From positions 43,404 to 107,403 of the forward strand of contig CAYTGO010000002.1 in the NCBI GenBank assembly GCA_964437425.1: a stretch of DNA of 64,000 nucleotides. Reading direction: 5' to 3'. The notes below the pieces were generated by a model. It saw only the letters and a program-made list of their open reading frames with translations. It did no database searches and had not been told where the DNA came from. This document shows positions 56,143 through 64,000 of this stretch, piece after piece. Both the position numbers and the translations under genes were made by a program. Source of the stretch: Scalindua sp964437425 (GTDB lineage Bacteria; Planctomycetota; Brocadiia; Brocadiales; Scalinduaceae). The stretch's first letter is position 1. Every line of letters starts with the position of its first letter.

Positions 56143-57798
56143 ATGACAACAAAAACGCTGAATACTGAAACTATACCTGCAGAAAAGCAGGAGAATAAAT
56201 GCACTGATCATACAATTTCCCTCTGTATGATTGTAAAGAATGAGGAAGAAAATCTAATTCGATGTCTTGATAGTGTAAAAGGTTTTATAGATGAAATAAT
56301 AGTTGTAGATACCGGTTCAACTGACAGAACGGTAGAAATTGCTGAGGGCTATGGGGCAAAGATTTTCTACCATCCATGGGAAGGCAGTTTTAGCAAGGCA
56401 AGAAACTACTCTCTACAGTATGCAACATGTGACTGGATTCTGATACTGGATGCTGATGAGGAGTTAGCCGGGGAAGATGCTCCAAGACTCAAAGAGACAG
56501 CTAAAAACAGCGGTTGTCCGGTTATATCATTTGTCATAAAGAATATATATAAGGACTCTACCCAGGAAGGCCATGCTCAAATGGTGCGCTTATATAAGAA
56601 CTTCAGTGGAGTTCATTACAACGGAATTGTCCACAACGCCATACAGTACAGTGGCGAATGTTTCTATTCATCGTTGACTGTAATACACCACGGTTATAAC
56701 CTGTCTAATGAGAAGATGGAGGAGAAATTCATTCGCACATCAACGCTACTGAAGGAGCAGATAGAGAAAGATCCTCATAATCCTGTCCCATATTCGTACC
56801 TTGGTGTTGCATACATGGACAGATGCATGTACGATGATGCGATTAGAAATTGTAGTAAAGCGATATCTCTTGCAGAAGAGAGTGGATTCAATAAAAAGGA
56901 TTTTCTTGTTTCCTATTATATAGTTAGTGCCGCATATTTCGAACAGAATAGATTTAAAGATTCGAAGATATATGCCCTTCAGTCAATTGAATTGGATAAT
57001 CACTTTTTAGACGGTTACTGCCTCCTCTCTTTTGCTTACTACAATCTGAATGAGTACGACAAGTTTATGGAGGCGTCTGAAAATTATCTAGCCACATGGA
57101 ATAGGATCACTAAACCATATTCTTCTACGGCTGAATCTTCATTACATCAAACACGGGAAAATAGTGAGCAGGAAACAGAACCACAGTCCAAAGTGATTTA
57201 TCATACAATCGGCCACAAATGGAAGATACATTTACTACGTGGAGTCAGCTACTTATCAAACAATCAGAATGAATCAGGTAATTCAGAGATTGAAAAAGCC
57301 ATCAGTGAATCAACCGATATGGAAGACACTCTCATGCTTCTCGGCAACTTCTATTTTGAAAACAACGATATTGAGAAGGCTGAAGATACATATAGGAAGT
57401 TATTAGATATCAATAATAACGCAGTTAATGCATTATTCAATTTAGGCCATATCAGGTTCCAGAAAGGAGACATGAATGACACCCTCTCTTTCTGGAAAAA
57501 GTCAGTTGAATTAGAACCTGCTTTAATTGACATCAGACTTCTCATCTGCAAGATCAACATCACCCTCGGAAACATTGAGGATGTTGTAGTGGATTGTGAT
57601 CAACTATTGCAAATATTAAATATGCCAAGAGCGACAACCATTGAAAGTTTAAGTGATCTAGGGAATATATTCAATTTAATAAGCAATAATCTAAAAGAAG
57701 GGGATGATGTACAATCTGCTGAAACTGCGTACGGGATTTGTGATGATCTGAAACGAATTGATTCAAACAACGACTCATATGCATCGACAAGCATTTAG
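56143..57798 (+). CDS. GT2 glycosyltransferase with TPRs (SunS-like)
   Basis: 551 residues. GT-A domain about 22-250: TISLCMIVKNEEENLIRCLD, VVDTGSTDRTVEIAE, YHPWEGSFSKARNYSL and the metal-binding LDADEE (D103-D105). The rest contains TPR-like repeats (about 225-330, 380-480). This GT2-plus-TPR layout is that of SunS, which glycosylates a peptide. The next gene is a close paralogue. Weak Shine-Dalgarno. Confidence 0.9.
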   Translation: MTTKTLNTETIPAEKQENKCTDHTISLCMIVKNEEENLIRCLDSVKGFIDEIIVVDTGSTDRTVEIAEGYGAKIFYHPWEGSFSKARNYSLQYATCDWILILDADEELAGEDAPRLKETAKNSGCPVISFVIKNIYKDSTQEGHAQMVRLYKNFSGVHYNGIVHNAIQYSGECFYSSLTVIHHGYNLSNEKMEEKFIRTSTLLKEQIEKDPHNPVPYSYLGVAYMDRCMYDDAIRNCSKAISLAEESGFNKKDFLVSYYIVSAAYFEQNRFKDSKIYALQSIELDNHFLDGYCLLSFAYYNLNEYDKFMEASENYLATWNRITKPYSSTAESSLHQTRENSEQETEPQSKVIYHTIGHKWKIHLLRGVSYLSNNQNESGNSEIEKAISESTDMEDTLMLLGNFYFENNDIEKAEDTYRKLLDINNNAVNALFNLGHIRFQKGDMNDTLSFWKKSVELEPALIDIRLLICKINITLGNIEDVVVDCDQLLQILNMPRATTIESLSDLGNIFNLISNNLKEGDDVQSAETAYGICDDLKRIDSNNDSYASTSI

Positions 57799-57904
57799 TC
57801 GTACCCATTAATTATGGAGACAAAGTACATAGAGTTGTTTTTAAGGGTAAGTAACAACTCATTCAATTGTGCACTGGAATCCTCGCAAAAAGAGAAAACA
57901 CAAA

Positions 57905-59605
57905 ATGAAAAATGAAGAAACAGATCTAAAATCTGACTCTAATCCAACTCTTTCACTTTGCATGATAGTGAAGAATGAAGAAAACTTTCTCCCCATGTGC
58001 CTGGATAGTGTCAAAGACTACATTGATGAAATAATTATTGTAGATACCGGGTCTACCGATAAAACAGTTGAAATCGCACACAGTTATAATGCGAAGGTAT
58101 ATCACCATCCATGGGAAAATAGTTTCAGTAAGGCTAGAAATTACTCTCTGAAGTACGCAACCGGTGATTGGATCCTGATTCTTGATGCCGATGAAGAGAT
58201 TGATAAGGAAGACGCTCACAGACTGAAAGAAGTTATCAAAGATCCTGTGGGTAATAATGCCCACCACAGAGCCGACTTAATATTTATTCCTGTATATAGT
58301 AAATATAATAATGGCAACAACATATCTATTGCTAATTCAGAAAGAATATTCAGAAACAACCTGGGCATATGTTATGAAGGGGTAGTCCATAACACCCTTA
58401 AATATTCAGTCCCTACTAAAGCAGAAAATATCAAATTACATCACCACGGATATAATCAAGACAACGAACAGATGGAAAAGAAGTTTGCACGGACATCTGC
58501 ACTATTACATGAGCAAATTAAAAACAGTCCTGAAAACCCTGTCCCTCACCATAATCTAGCTATTTCATATCTTGACAGGAATATGAATGACGAATGCATA
58601 GAAGAGGCACTGGAAGCAATCAGGCTTTTTGAATTGCAAAACAGTGATTCACAGCTAAGGCTTCTTTCACACTACTCAGTAAGTGTTGCATTTTATCGTA
58701 AGGGAGATTTGGCTGACGCAGAGAAATACGCCATAAAACTATTAAGCCTCTATCCTGACTATCTGGATGCGCATTGCATACTCTCCTCAATCTATTTTCT
58801 ACGTAAAGAGTACGATAAATGTACTGAATCTACCAATAAGTATTTGGAACTCCTTGAGAATCTTAATTCTGATCCATCCAAAGCACTTGCTATACCTTGT
58901 AACACTCTTCAAAACGGATGGTTAGCTCACACACGAATGGCCATAAATTCTTTTGAACAGAACAATGAGGATGCAGGCATGCAGTCATTAAAGAGTGCCA
59001 TAAACAGTGCTGATTGTGCATGGAAACCCTATCTGTCTATCGGTAAACACTTTGCAGAACACAATAGCTTCAAGATGGCCGAGAGATTCCTGTGTGATGG
59101 GCTGAAGCATGATCCCGGAAACAAGGAGATGCAATATTACCTTGCCAGTACGTATGAAAGGTCTGAGAACATCCCTGAAGCAATCGCAGTATACAGCAGT
59201 ATACTGGACATTGAACCTGAAAATGCGGAAATTCTCTTAAGACTGGGTTCTCTGTACTTACAAAAGCATGATAATACAAGGGCGAAAGAGTTTTTCCAGG
59301 CATTATTAAAAAGTGGAAAACATCTGCTGGAAGCACACCTGGGATTTAGCAAGATCTACATATCCATGAATGATCCGGAAAGCTGTATAGGAAGCTGTGA
59401 CGAATTGTTGAAACTACTCAATCTTCCAAGGAATATTACAATTAACAGTATAAGTGAATTAAGCAAACTATATATAGATGTAGGAACAACTTTGTTAAAC
59501 CAACAAAATGAGCCTCTCGCCGGATTCTCCTTTGAAATAGCCGTTCTATTAGACCCGGATGCTCTCAAATCAATTCAGACTGAAGCAGCTGAATCAGTCA
59601 CTTGA
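57905..59605 (+). CDS. GT2 glycosyltransferase with TPRs (SunS-like), paralogue
   Basis: 566 residues from the ATG at 57905; a GTG at 57869 is in frame but adds a basic stretch with no counterpart in the sister gene. GT-A domain with TLSLCMIVKNEENFLPMCLD, IVDTGSTDKTVEIAH, HPWENSFSKARNYSL and LDADEE, followed by TPR-like repeats to the end (ENAEILLRLGSLYLQK). Aligns with the previous protein over its whole length, so a tandem duplication. Last gene of the array, before the flagellin control region. Confidence 0.9.
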   Translation: MKNEETDLKSDSNPTLSLCMIVKNEENFLPMCLDSVKDYIDEIIIVDTGSTDKTVEIAHSYNAKVYHHPWENSFSKARNYSLKYATGDWILILDADEEIDKEDAHRLKEVIKDPVGNNAHHRADLIFIPVYSKYNNGNNISIANSERIFRNNLGICYEGVVHNTLKYSVPTKAENIKLHHHGYNQDNEQMEKKFARTSALLHEQIKNSPENPVPHHNLAISYLDRNMNDECIEEALEAIRLFELQNSDSQLRLLSHYSVSVAFYRKGDLADAEKYAIKLLSLYPDYLDAHCILSSIYFLRKEYDKCTESTNKYLELLENLNSDPSKALAIPCNTLQNGWLAHTRMAINSFEQNNEDAGMQSLKSAINSADCAWKPYLSIGKHFAEHNSFKMAERFLCDGLKHDPGNKEMQYYLASTYERSENIPEAIAVYSSILDIEPENAEILLRLGSLYLQKHDNTRAKEFFQALLKSGKHLLEAHLGFSKIYISMNDPESCIGSCDELLKLLNLPRNITINSISELSKLYIDVGTTLLNQQNEPLAGFSFEIAVLLDPDALKSIQTEAAESVT

Positions 59606-59607
59606 AA

Positions 59608-59664
59608 CCCGTAAATCCCACGCAACCTGCAACTTGCAACACGCAACTTGTAGCTCGTAGCTAC
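59608..59664 (-). repeat. GTTGCAAGTT-type intergenic mini-repeat
   Basis: Short tandem near-repeats of GCAACTTG/GCAACACG with a GTAGCT-type dyad at one end. On the minus strand it contains GTGTTGCAAGTTGCAGGTT, like the stretch at 33659-33697. It begins two bases after a stop codon. Confidence 0.45.
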
Positions 59665-59738
59665 CACTGCCACTCTTAGCTCTCATGACGTATATAAGTG
59701 CCACTATTTAATCTGCCAAAACCACATTGTGTCCATTT

Positions 59739-59758
59739 ATTTGATAGTTTTATCAAAT
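59739..59758 (+). other. Perfect inverted repeat ATTTGATA/TATCAAAT
   Basis: Eight-base arms with a four-base GTTT loop, between the end of the glycosyltransferase array and the flagellin promoters. AT-only stem and no T-run make a terminator unlikely; an operator is possible. Confidence 0.35.
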
Positions 59759-59897
59759 TACACAATAGATGCATCTCCTTGTTAATCTTACCTATCAAAT
59801 CCTGAACAGTCTAAAAGCAAATAAATACACCTGAAAGAAGAGACTTTACAGGCAATTCCTAGAAAATGAGAAATATTTCTGTTTTCCGGATTTCTAT

Positions 59898-59924
59898 TAA
59901 TAATTTCTAAATTCTCACCGATAA
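59898..59924 (+). promoter_or_regulatory. Sigma-28-type promoter, upstream copy (flagellin P1)
   Basis: TAATAATT, 11 bases, ACCGATAA (59917-59924). The -10 differs from the GCCGATAA consensus at one base; the -35 matches TAA only. It lies 116 bases before a second, better-balanced element, with similar sequence following both (AATAATAG, ATAATATC). Confidence 0.5.
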
Positions 59925-60013
59925 TAATAGTAGAGATAAACACTTGTAATATAACACCTTACAGTTAGATCCCAGAAAACATCAAATATTTTATATTTTT
60001 TCTATATTTTCAC

Positions 60014-60040
60014 TAAAGTCTTCTAGTAACTGACCGATGA
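60014..60040 (+). promoter_or_regulatory. Sigma-28-type promoter, proximal copy (flagellin P2)
   Basis: TAAAGTCT (60014-60021), 11 bases, ACCGATGA (60033-60040), close to the FliA consensus TAAAGTTT-N11-GCCGATAA. Transcription would start near 60047, giving an untranslated leader of about 217 bases before flagellin. Nothing else was recognised in 59606-60263 apart from the listed repeat and dyad. Confidence 0.65.
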
Positions 60041-60263
60041 TAATATCAGTAAGAAATTTCCCATATAGCCAATTGAGAGTTTTTACTAAAGTAAGGAGGT
60101 GGTGAGTCATTAGAAGTCTTTAAAGTTGTTTAGTAGTTAGTGTTTTATTTATTTATTTTGTTTTGCTGTAGATGGCAGGGAAGCCAGACCGGCAGAATAC
60201 TAAAAATTGGATGTGTAGTTGGTGTTAAATAACACCACACACGAAAATCAAGGAGGATTTAAA

Positions 60264-61400
60264 ATGGGTTTAAGAATACAAAACAATATCGCAGCTTTTA
60301 ACGCACACAGAAATTTGAAAACAGCAGATGCTGGGTTATCAAAATCTCTGGAAAAACTATCTTCAGGTTTTAGAATTAACAAAGCATCTGATGATGCAGC
60401 TGGTCTTGCTGTATCTATGAGATTTAGAGCACAGATAAAAAGTTTGGCTCAGGCTAGTAGAAACGCTTCTGAAGCAAATTCACTGTTACAGGTGGCTGAA
60501 GGTGCTGGCGACCAGATAACAAACATTCTACAGAGAATGAAAGAACTTGCAACGCAAGCTGCATCTTCTAACACAGGTACTACAGACAGGGGTAACATCA
60601 GCTCAGAAGTTGATAACCTTGAGTCTGAAATATCACGAATTGCGAATTCAACGAAATATTCCGGTTCAGCACTGGTCAATGGTAACTTCGGTTCATTAGG
60701 TGTAAGTACACAGGCAACTAACAGTATGCAGGCACAATTCGGTATAGCAAATGTTGATGTTTCTAACGCTTCTGCTGCCACAGAATATGGTATCACTGTA
60801 AGTACTGCAGGTAACAACAGCATGACAATTACAGATGGTACGACATCACAGACTGTATCTCTGGCATCAGCATCTACTGGACTTGACACCCAGACATTAG
60901 ACTTCAGTAACCTGGGCATCAAGGTTAAAGTAAATGCAGCATACTTTAACGATACAAGCAACACAATGGATAATGCAGCAAGTACACTGGTAACCAGTGC
61001 AACTTCTACATCATCATTCCAGGTTGGTTATGAAAACAACGCCAATAACAACATCAGTTTCACTTTGGCTAATATGACCGCTGGCGGATTGACTGCAGAG
61101 GTAGATGTAAGTACACTATCTGGTGCACAGACAGCGTTGACAACTATTGATACTGCACTTGATACACTGGCGAATGCTCGTGCGACAATCGGTAGAACAC
61201 AAAACCAGTTTGGTTTTGCAACTGCTAACCTTGCGAGTACTATGGAAAACTTGAGTGCTGCTGAGTCTGTTATTCGTGATGCTGATATGGCATTCGAAAC
61301 AGTAGCTTTCACTAAGAACCAGATTCTATTACAGGCTGGTACTTCAATGCTTGCTCAGGCTAACCAGGCACCACAGTCAGTACTAAGTCTGCTCGGATAA
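60264..61400 (+). CDS. fliC: Flagellin
   Basis: 378 residues from the ATG at 60264, which has a strong AAGGAGG; the frame is open back to 60219 but all flagellins start at the MGLRIQNNIAAFNAHRNL type of sequence. N-terminal D0/D1 (about 1-140; SLEKLSSGFRINKASDDAAGLA) and C-terminal D1/D0 (about 290-378; RATIGRTQNQFGFATANL, ending SVLSLLG) are complete. The middle (about 145-285) is short and very rich in Ser, Thr, Asn and Ala, a good O-glycosylation target. Forms the flagellar filament. Preceded by two sigma-28-type promoters and followed by a strong terminator. Confidence 0.97.
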   Translation: MGLRIQNNIAAFNAHRNLKTADAGLSKSLEKLSSGFRINKASDDAAGLAVSMRFRAQIKSLAQASRNASEANSLLQVAEGAGDQITNILQRMKELATQAASSNTGTTDRGNISSEVDNLESEISRIANSTKYSGSALVNGNFGSLGVSTQATNSMQAQFGIANVDVSNASAATEYGITVSTAGNNSMTITDGTTSQTVSLASASTGLDTQTLDFSNLGIKVKVNAAYFNDTSNTMDNAASTLVTSATSTSSFQVGYENNANNNISFTLANMTAGGLTAEVDVSTLSGAQTALTTIDTALDTLANARATIGRTQNQFGFATANLASTMENLSAAESVIRDADMAFETVAFTKNQILLQAGTSMLAQANQAPQSVLSLLG

Positions 61401-61451
61401 GCATAAGCTAGCAACAATCATCAATATGATGATGAATAAGTTTGAAAAATG

Positions 61452-61491
61452 GAAAGGGAGAGTGGTTAATACCACTCTCCCTTTCTTATTT
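61452..61491 (+). terminator. Rho-independent terminator of flagellin
   Basis: Perfect 15-base-pair stem (GAAAGGGAGAGTGGT and its complement) with a TAAT loop at 61467-61470, followed by TTATTT. It lies 51 bases after the flagellin stop and separates it from the 74-aa/fliD unit. Confidence 0.95.
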
Positions 61492-61581
61492 ATACGCACC
61501 TGATTAAAGGGAAAAAACAGCTCATAATGCACAATAATTACCCATTGAATTTGAAGGCGTAAAAAAGCATCAATGTCGTAA

Positions 61582-61608
61582 GTTGTTATAATTATTAACT
61601 ATAACAAC
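61582..61608 (+). other. Inverted repeat GTTGTTATA/TATAACAAC
   Basis: Perfect nine-base arms (61582-61590 and 61600-61608) with a nine-base loop, ending about 20 bases before the -24 element of the sigma-54-type promoter at 61629. Position would suit an operator or an upstream activator site, but activator sites usually lie further away. Confidence 0.4.
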
Positions 61609-61628
61609 AACCGGATTTAAAGCACAAG

Positions 61629-61645
61629 ATGGCATAAGCATTGCT
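61629..61645 (+). promoter_or_regulatory. Sigma-54-type promoter of the 74-aa/fliD unit
   Basis: ATGGCATAAGCATTGCT: GG at 61631-61632, GC at 61643-61644, 12 bases apart, with a full TTGCT at -12. The predicted start near 61655 is about 27 bases before the ATG at 61682. Middle-class flagellar genes such as fliD are sigma-54-dependent in several bacteria, which fits. Confidence 0.65.
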
Positions 61646-61681
61646 TATTACTTATAACAATTCTAGAAAGGATTAATAACA

Positions 61682-61906
61682 ATGGAAAACAACCTAGATA
61701 AAAGCAACTTTCTAAACTGGTACTGTTGGTATGCAACTCAAGAAGAAATTGAAGAGGCAAAACAAAACAGCGGTGGAACTATAAATAGACTAATGAGTGA
61801 ATATTCTTGTGAAATCGAAAAGATAAAAACTGCAAAACGTTTTTATGATAGTGTTCCATTACCAAAAGGAATAATACAGGATTTTCATCCTCTTAATAGT
61901 GGTTGA
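61682..61906 (+). CDS. Small protein between flagellin and fliD, unknown function
   Basis: 74 residues with AGAAAGGATT before the ATG. The N-terminus is aromatic (NFLNWYCWYATQEE), the middle a charged helix (EIEEAKQNSGG, CEIEKIKTAKRF), with a Pro/Gly-rich tail. It does not look like FlaG, FliS or FliT by sequence. Its position in a sigma-54-type unit with fliD suggests a flagellar role such as regulator or chaperone; I do not recognise the family. Confidence 0.75.
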   Translation: MENNLDKSNFLNWYCWYATQEEIEEAKQNSGGTINRLMSEYSCEIEKIKTAKRFYDSVPLPKGIIQDFHPLNSG

Positions 61907-61962
61907 AGTAGCTACAAATCATGTCGCTATCGCAACTAGATTTAACATAACTGGAGAACTTA

Positions 61963-64000
61963 ATGGCAGGAGCAACCGGAACTAGTGCGATAGGAGGTCT
62001 TGTTTCAGGCCTTGATACTGCAAGCCTTATTGAACAGCTTGTTGCAGTCAGTAGAAAACGTGTAGACATTGTAGTCAATAATCAGACTGCACAAAGCACT
62101 AAGCTATCAGCTTTTCAATCACTTAATACACAGCTGTTATCATTCCAGGAAAAGGCTAAAGTCCTTAAAGATACCGACACTTTTGATGTCTTCAAAACCT
62201 CCACATCTACAGACTCAACCAGTTTTACGGCAGACGAACTCGTTAAGATCACAGCGACAGCCGATGCGAGTCCGGGCACGCATACAGTGTCATTCACATC
62301 AGGATCACAGCTGGCCCAGGCAAGACAGCTATCTTCAATGAGTTTTGCTGCCTCGGATACGGCACTAAGTCTTGCCGGAGAAATTGTCATAAATGGTCAA
62401 AGCGTTGTTATCTCATCATCAGATACGCTTTCTGACATTGTATCAACTATCAATATTGCAAATTCAGGTACTGATGCCACCGGAGTAACAGCAAGCTTAA
62501 TTTCTGTCTCTGATACTGATAACCGCATGATTCTTACCAGTGACAGTACTGGTAAAGATGCATTTAATATACTTGATGCTTCATCAGATGCTCAGGACAT
62601 TTTGGAAGGATTGGGCCTTGCCTCCGCTACGAAATCTATTAAAAATACGACAAGTGACGGTGCAAAGTCTGATGAATACTCAAGCAGCAGTTCTGCTGTT
62701 AAATCTGTGCTTGGCTTAACAACCGCTCAAAATGGCACAGTAGTAATTGGAGGAGAAAATGTCGTAATAGACCTCGCTACTGAATCCTTGTCTACAATTG
62801 CTACCAATATAAATACAGCACTTACAGGAGCATCAAAAGGAACAGCCTCAGTAGTAAGCACTACTACTGACGGGGTTACAACTTACCAGATTGATGTAAG
62901 CGGAACCACATCATTTACAGACACCAACAACATACTTGAGACATTAGGGATCCTTGAGAGAGCACAAGGCTCAGTTGCTGATGTGCACACAGGATCTAAG
63001 ACAAATACAGCAGGTGGTAATATCACCAGTGCCACACAATTTGACGCTATAGATGTAACAGGTACCATTGGTGCTACCGACACAATCACTATATCAGGAA
63101 CTGACCATTCGGGGGATGCCATTACTTCAACAGATTTTACTATCAGTCCAGTAACTCGCACAGTAGCCGATTTACTGTCAGCTATAGAAACCGCATTCAT
63201 TGACGGGAGTAACACAGTCACGGCATCAATCGTCAATGGACAAATCGTAATCACAGATGATACGACTGGAGACAGCCAATTATCTGTCAGTTTAGTCGCT
63301 AATAACCAGGGCGGTGCAGATCTTGACTTTGGTACCGTCTCTGTAACCACTGAAGGTTACGCCATGCAGACAACGGCAGGACAGGATGCGAAAGTTACTA
63401 TAGATGGAGTTGCCATTACGCGAAGCAAGAATTCCATTGATGACGTCATAAGCGGTGTTACACTGGACGTTGCCAGAGTGGAAGCCGACTCAACCGTGAA
63501 CATCACTATAACCAGAGATACTGATAGTATAAAAGGCAAGGTAAGTGAATTCACAAGTGCATACAATGAAATAATCGAAAACATAAACCAGCAATTCGCT
63601 TTTGATGAAGAAACAGGAAAAGCCGGGGTACTATCAGGTGAAAGCACCTTAAGGACTATTAAAAGCATTATTCAAAATAGAATAACAAATACTATACCTC
63701 TACTTGCGACTGATGCCAACGCCCTCTCATTGATCGGAATTTCATCTGATAAAGATGGTAAGTTATCTGTAAAAGACAGTACATTTTTATCAAAAATTGG
63801 TTCTGACTTCTATGCTGTTAAAAGGATATTTGTTGCTGAAGGAACCACTACTAATAATGAAATCTCATACGTAAGCCACACAAAAGATACTGTTGCAGGC
63901 AATTATGCTGTAACCATTAACACGGTTGCGACTAAAGCATCTGAAACGGGATCAATAGTTCTTACCAATGGAATCGGTGCCGGCCTTACTGACACATTGA
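61963..64000 (+). CDS. fliD: Flagellar filament cap protein FliD, 3' end cut by window
   Basis: Open from the ATG at 61963 (GGAG eight bases upstream) to the window end, 679 codons. N-terminus GGLVSGLDTASLIEQLVAVSRK is the FliD D0/D1 signature. The body is Ser/Thr/Asp-rich with several flagellin hook IN-type repeats (for example VISSSDTLSDIVSTIN, VVIDLATESLSTIATNIN and VADLLSAIETAF). A FliD C-terminal region begins around residue 460 (VTIDGVAITRSKNSIDDVISGVTLDV). Already longer than the usual 450-500 residues, so the variable domains are expanded. It caps the filament and folds incoming flagellin. Confidence 0.93.
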   Translation, partial: MAGATGTSAIGGLVSGLDTASLIEQLVAVSRKRVDIVVNNQTAQSTKLSAFQSLNTQLLSFQEKAKVLKDTDTFDVFKTSTSTDSTSFTADELVKITATADASPGTHTVSFTSGSQLAQARQLSSMSFAASDTALSLAGEIVINGQSVVISSSDTLSDIVSTINIANSGTDATGVTASLISVSDTDNRMILTSDSTGKDAFNILDASSDAQDILEGLGLASATKSIKNTTSDGAKSDEYSSSSSAVKSVLGLTTAQNGTVVIGGENVVIDLATESLSTIATNINTALTGASKGTASVVSTTTDGVTTYQIDVSGTTSFTDTNNILETLGILERAQGSVADVHTGSKTNTAGGNITSATQFDAIDVTGTIGATDTITISGTDHSGDAITSTDFTISPVTRTVADLLSAIETAFIDGSNTVTASIVNGQIVITDDTTGDSQLSVSLVANNQGGADLDFGTVSVTTEGYAMQTTAGQDAKVTIDGVAITRSKNSIDDVISGVTLDVARVEADSTVNITITRDTDSIKGKVSEFTSAYNEIIENINQQFAFDEETGKAGVLSGESTLRTIKSIIQNRITNTIPLLATDANALSLIGISSDKDGKLSVKDSTFLSKIGSDFYAVKRIFVAEGTTTNNEISYVSHTKDTVAGNYAVTINTVATKASETGSIVLTNGIGAGLTDTL

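Overview
The window looks like chromosome of a low-GC, flagellated, Gram-negative-type bacterium. Very TPR-rich proteins, large sensor proteins, type III glutamine synthetase and HD-GYP proteins would fit a planctomycete of the anammox kind (Scalindua/Brocadiales). That placement is inference: no marker gene is present to confirm it.

Layout. 1-5.4 kb: the end of a ParB-like gene, a beta-carbonic anhydrase, a coiled-coil membrane protein and a Cache-HAMP-PAS-PAS sensor with no output domain, then a small Cys-rich ORF behind a strong sigma-54-type promoter. 5.5-7.6 kb: the Na+/H+ antiporter NhaD, a small conserved-looking protein and tRNA-Ala(GGC). 7.8-19.1 kb: eight signalling genes on the minus strand (four histidine kinases, two single-domain receivers, two HD-GYP proteins), probably a phosphorelay feeding c-di-GMP breakdown. 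19.6-23.7 kb: glnN, pyrF and pyrE. 23.9-39.6 kb: a glycan island with a pentapeptide-repeat protein plus TPR-OGT pair, GT4 and GT2 glycosyltransferases, methyltransferases, a Gfo/Idh/MocA oxidoreductase (with a decayed copy beside it), a B12-radical SAM protein, a sugar N-formyltransferase, three tandem CgeB-like glycosyltransferases and a DegT-type sugar aminotransferase. 40.0-59.6 kb: nine co-directional genes, nearly all TPR-glycosyltransferase fusions, including a radical SAM-TPR-GT9 protein and a doubled TPR-GT9-TPR-GT9 protein. 60.3-64.0 kb: flagellin, a 74-residue protein and the start of fliD.

How it fits together. Sugar-modifying genes (aminotransferase, oxidoreductase, N-formyltransferase, radical SAM, methyltransferases) sit directly upstream of the TPR-glycosyltransferase array, which ends at a Ser/Thr-rich flagellin. 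I read this as a flagellin O-glycosylation island. Regulatory sequence supports the link. Sigma-54-type -24/-12 elements precede the oxidoreductase operon (31.23 kb), the 19.6-kb glycosyltransferase array (39.92 kb), the 74-aa/fliD unit (61.63 kb) and the small Cys-rich ORF (5.04 kb). Two tandem sigma-28-type promoters precede flagellin, and a third sigma-28-like site precedes nhaD. The oxidoreductase and array promoters also share a CCAAA(A/T)/(A/T)TTTGG dyad overlapping the -24 element, absent from the other two sites.

Start codons were chosen by Shine-Dalgarno position and family alignment where the longest reading frame looked too long. All domain calls are from motif reading; no database search was run.
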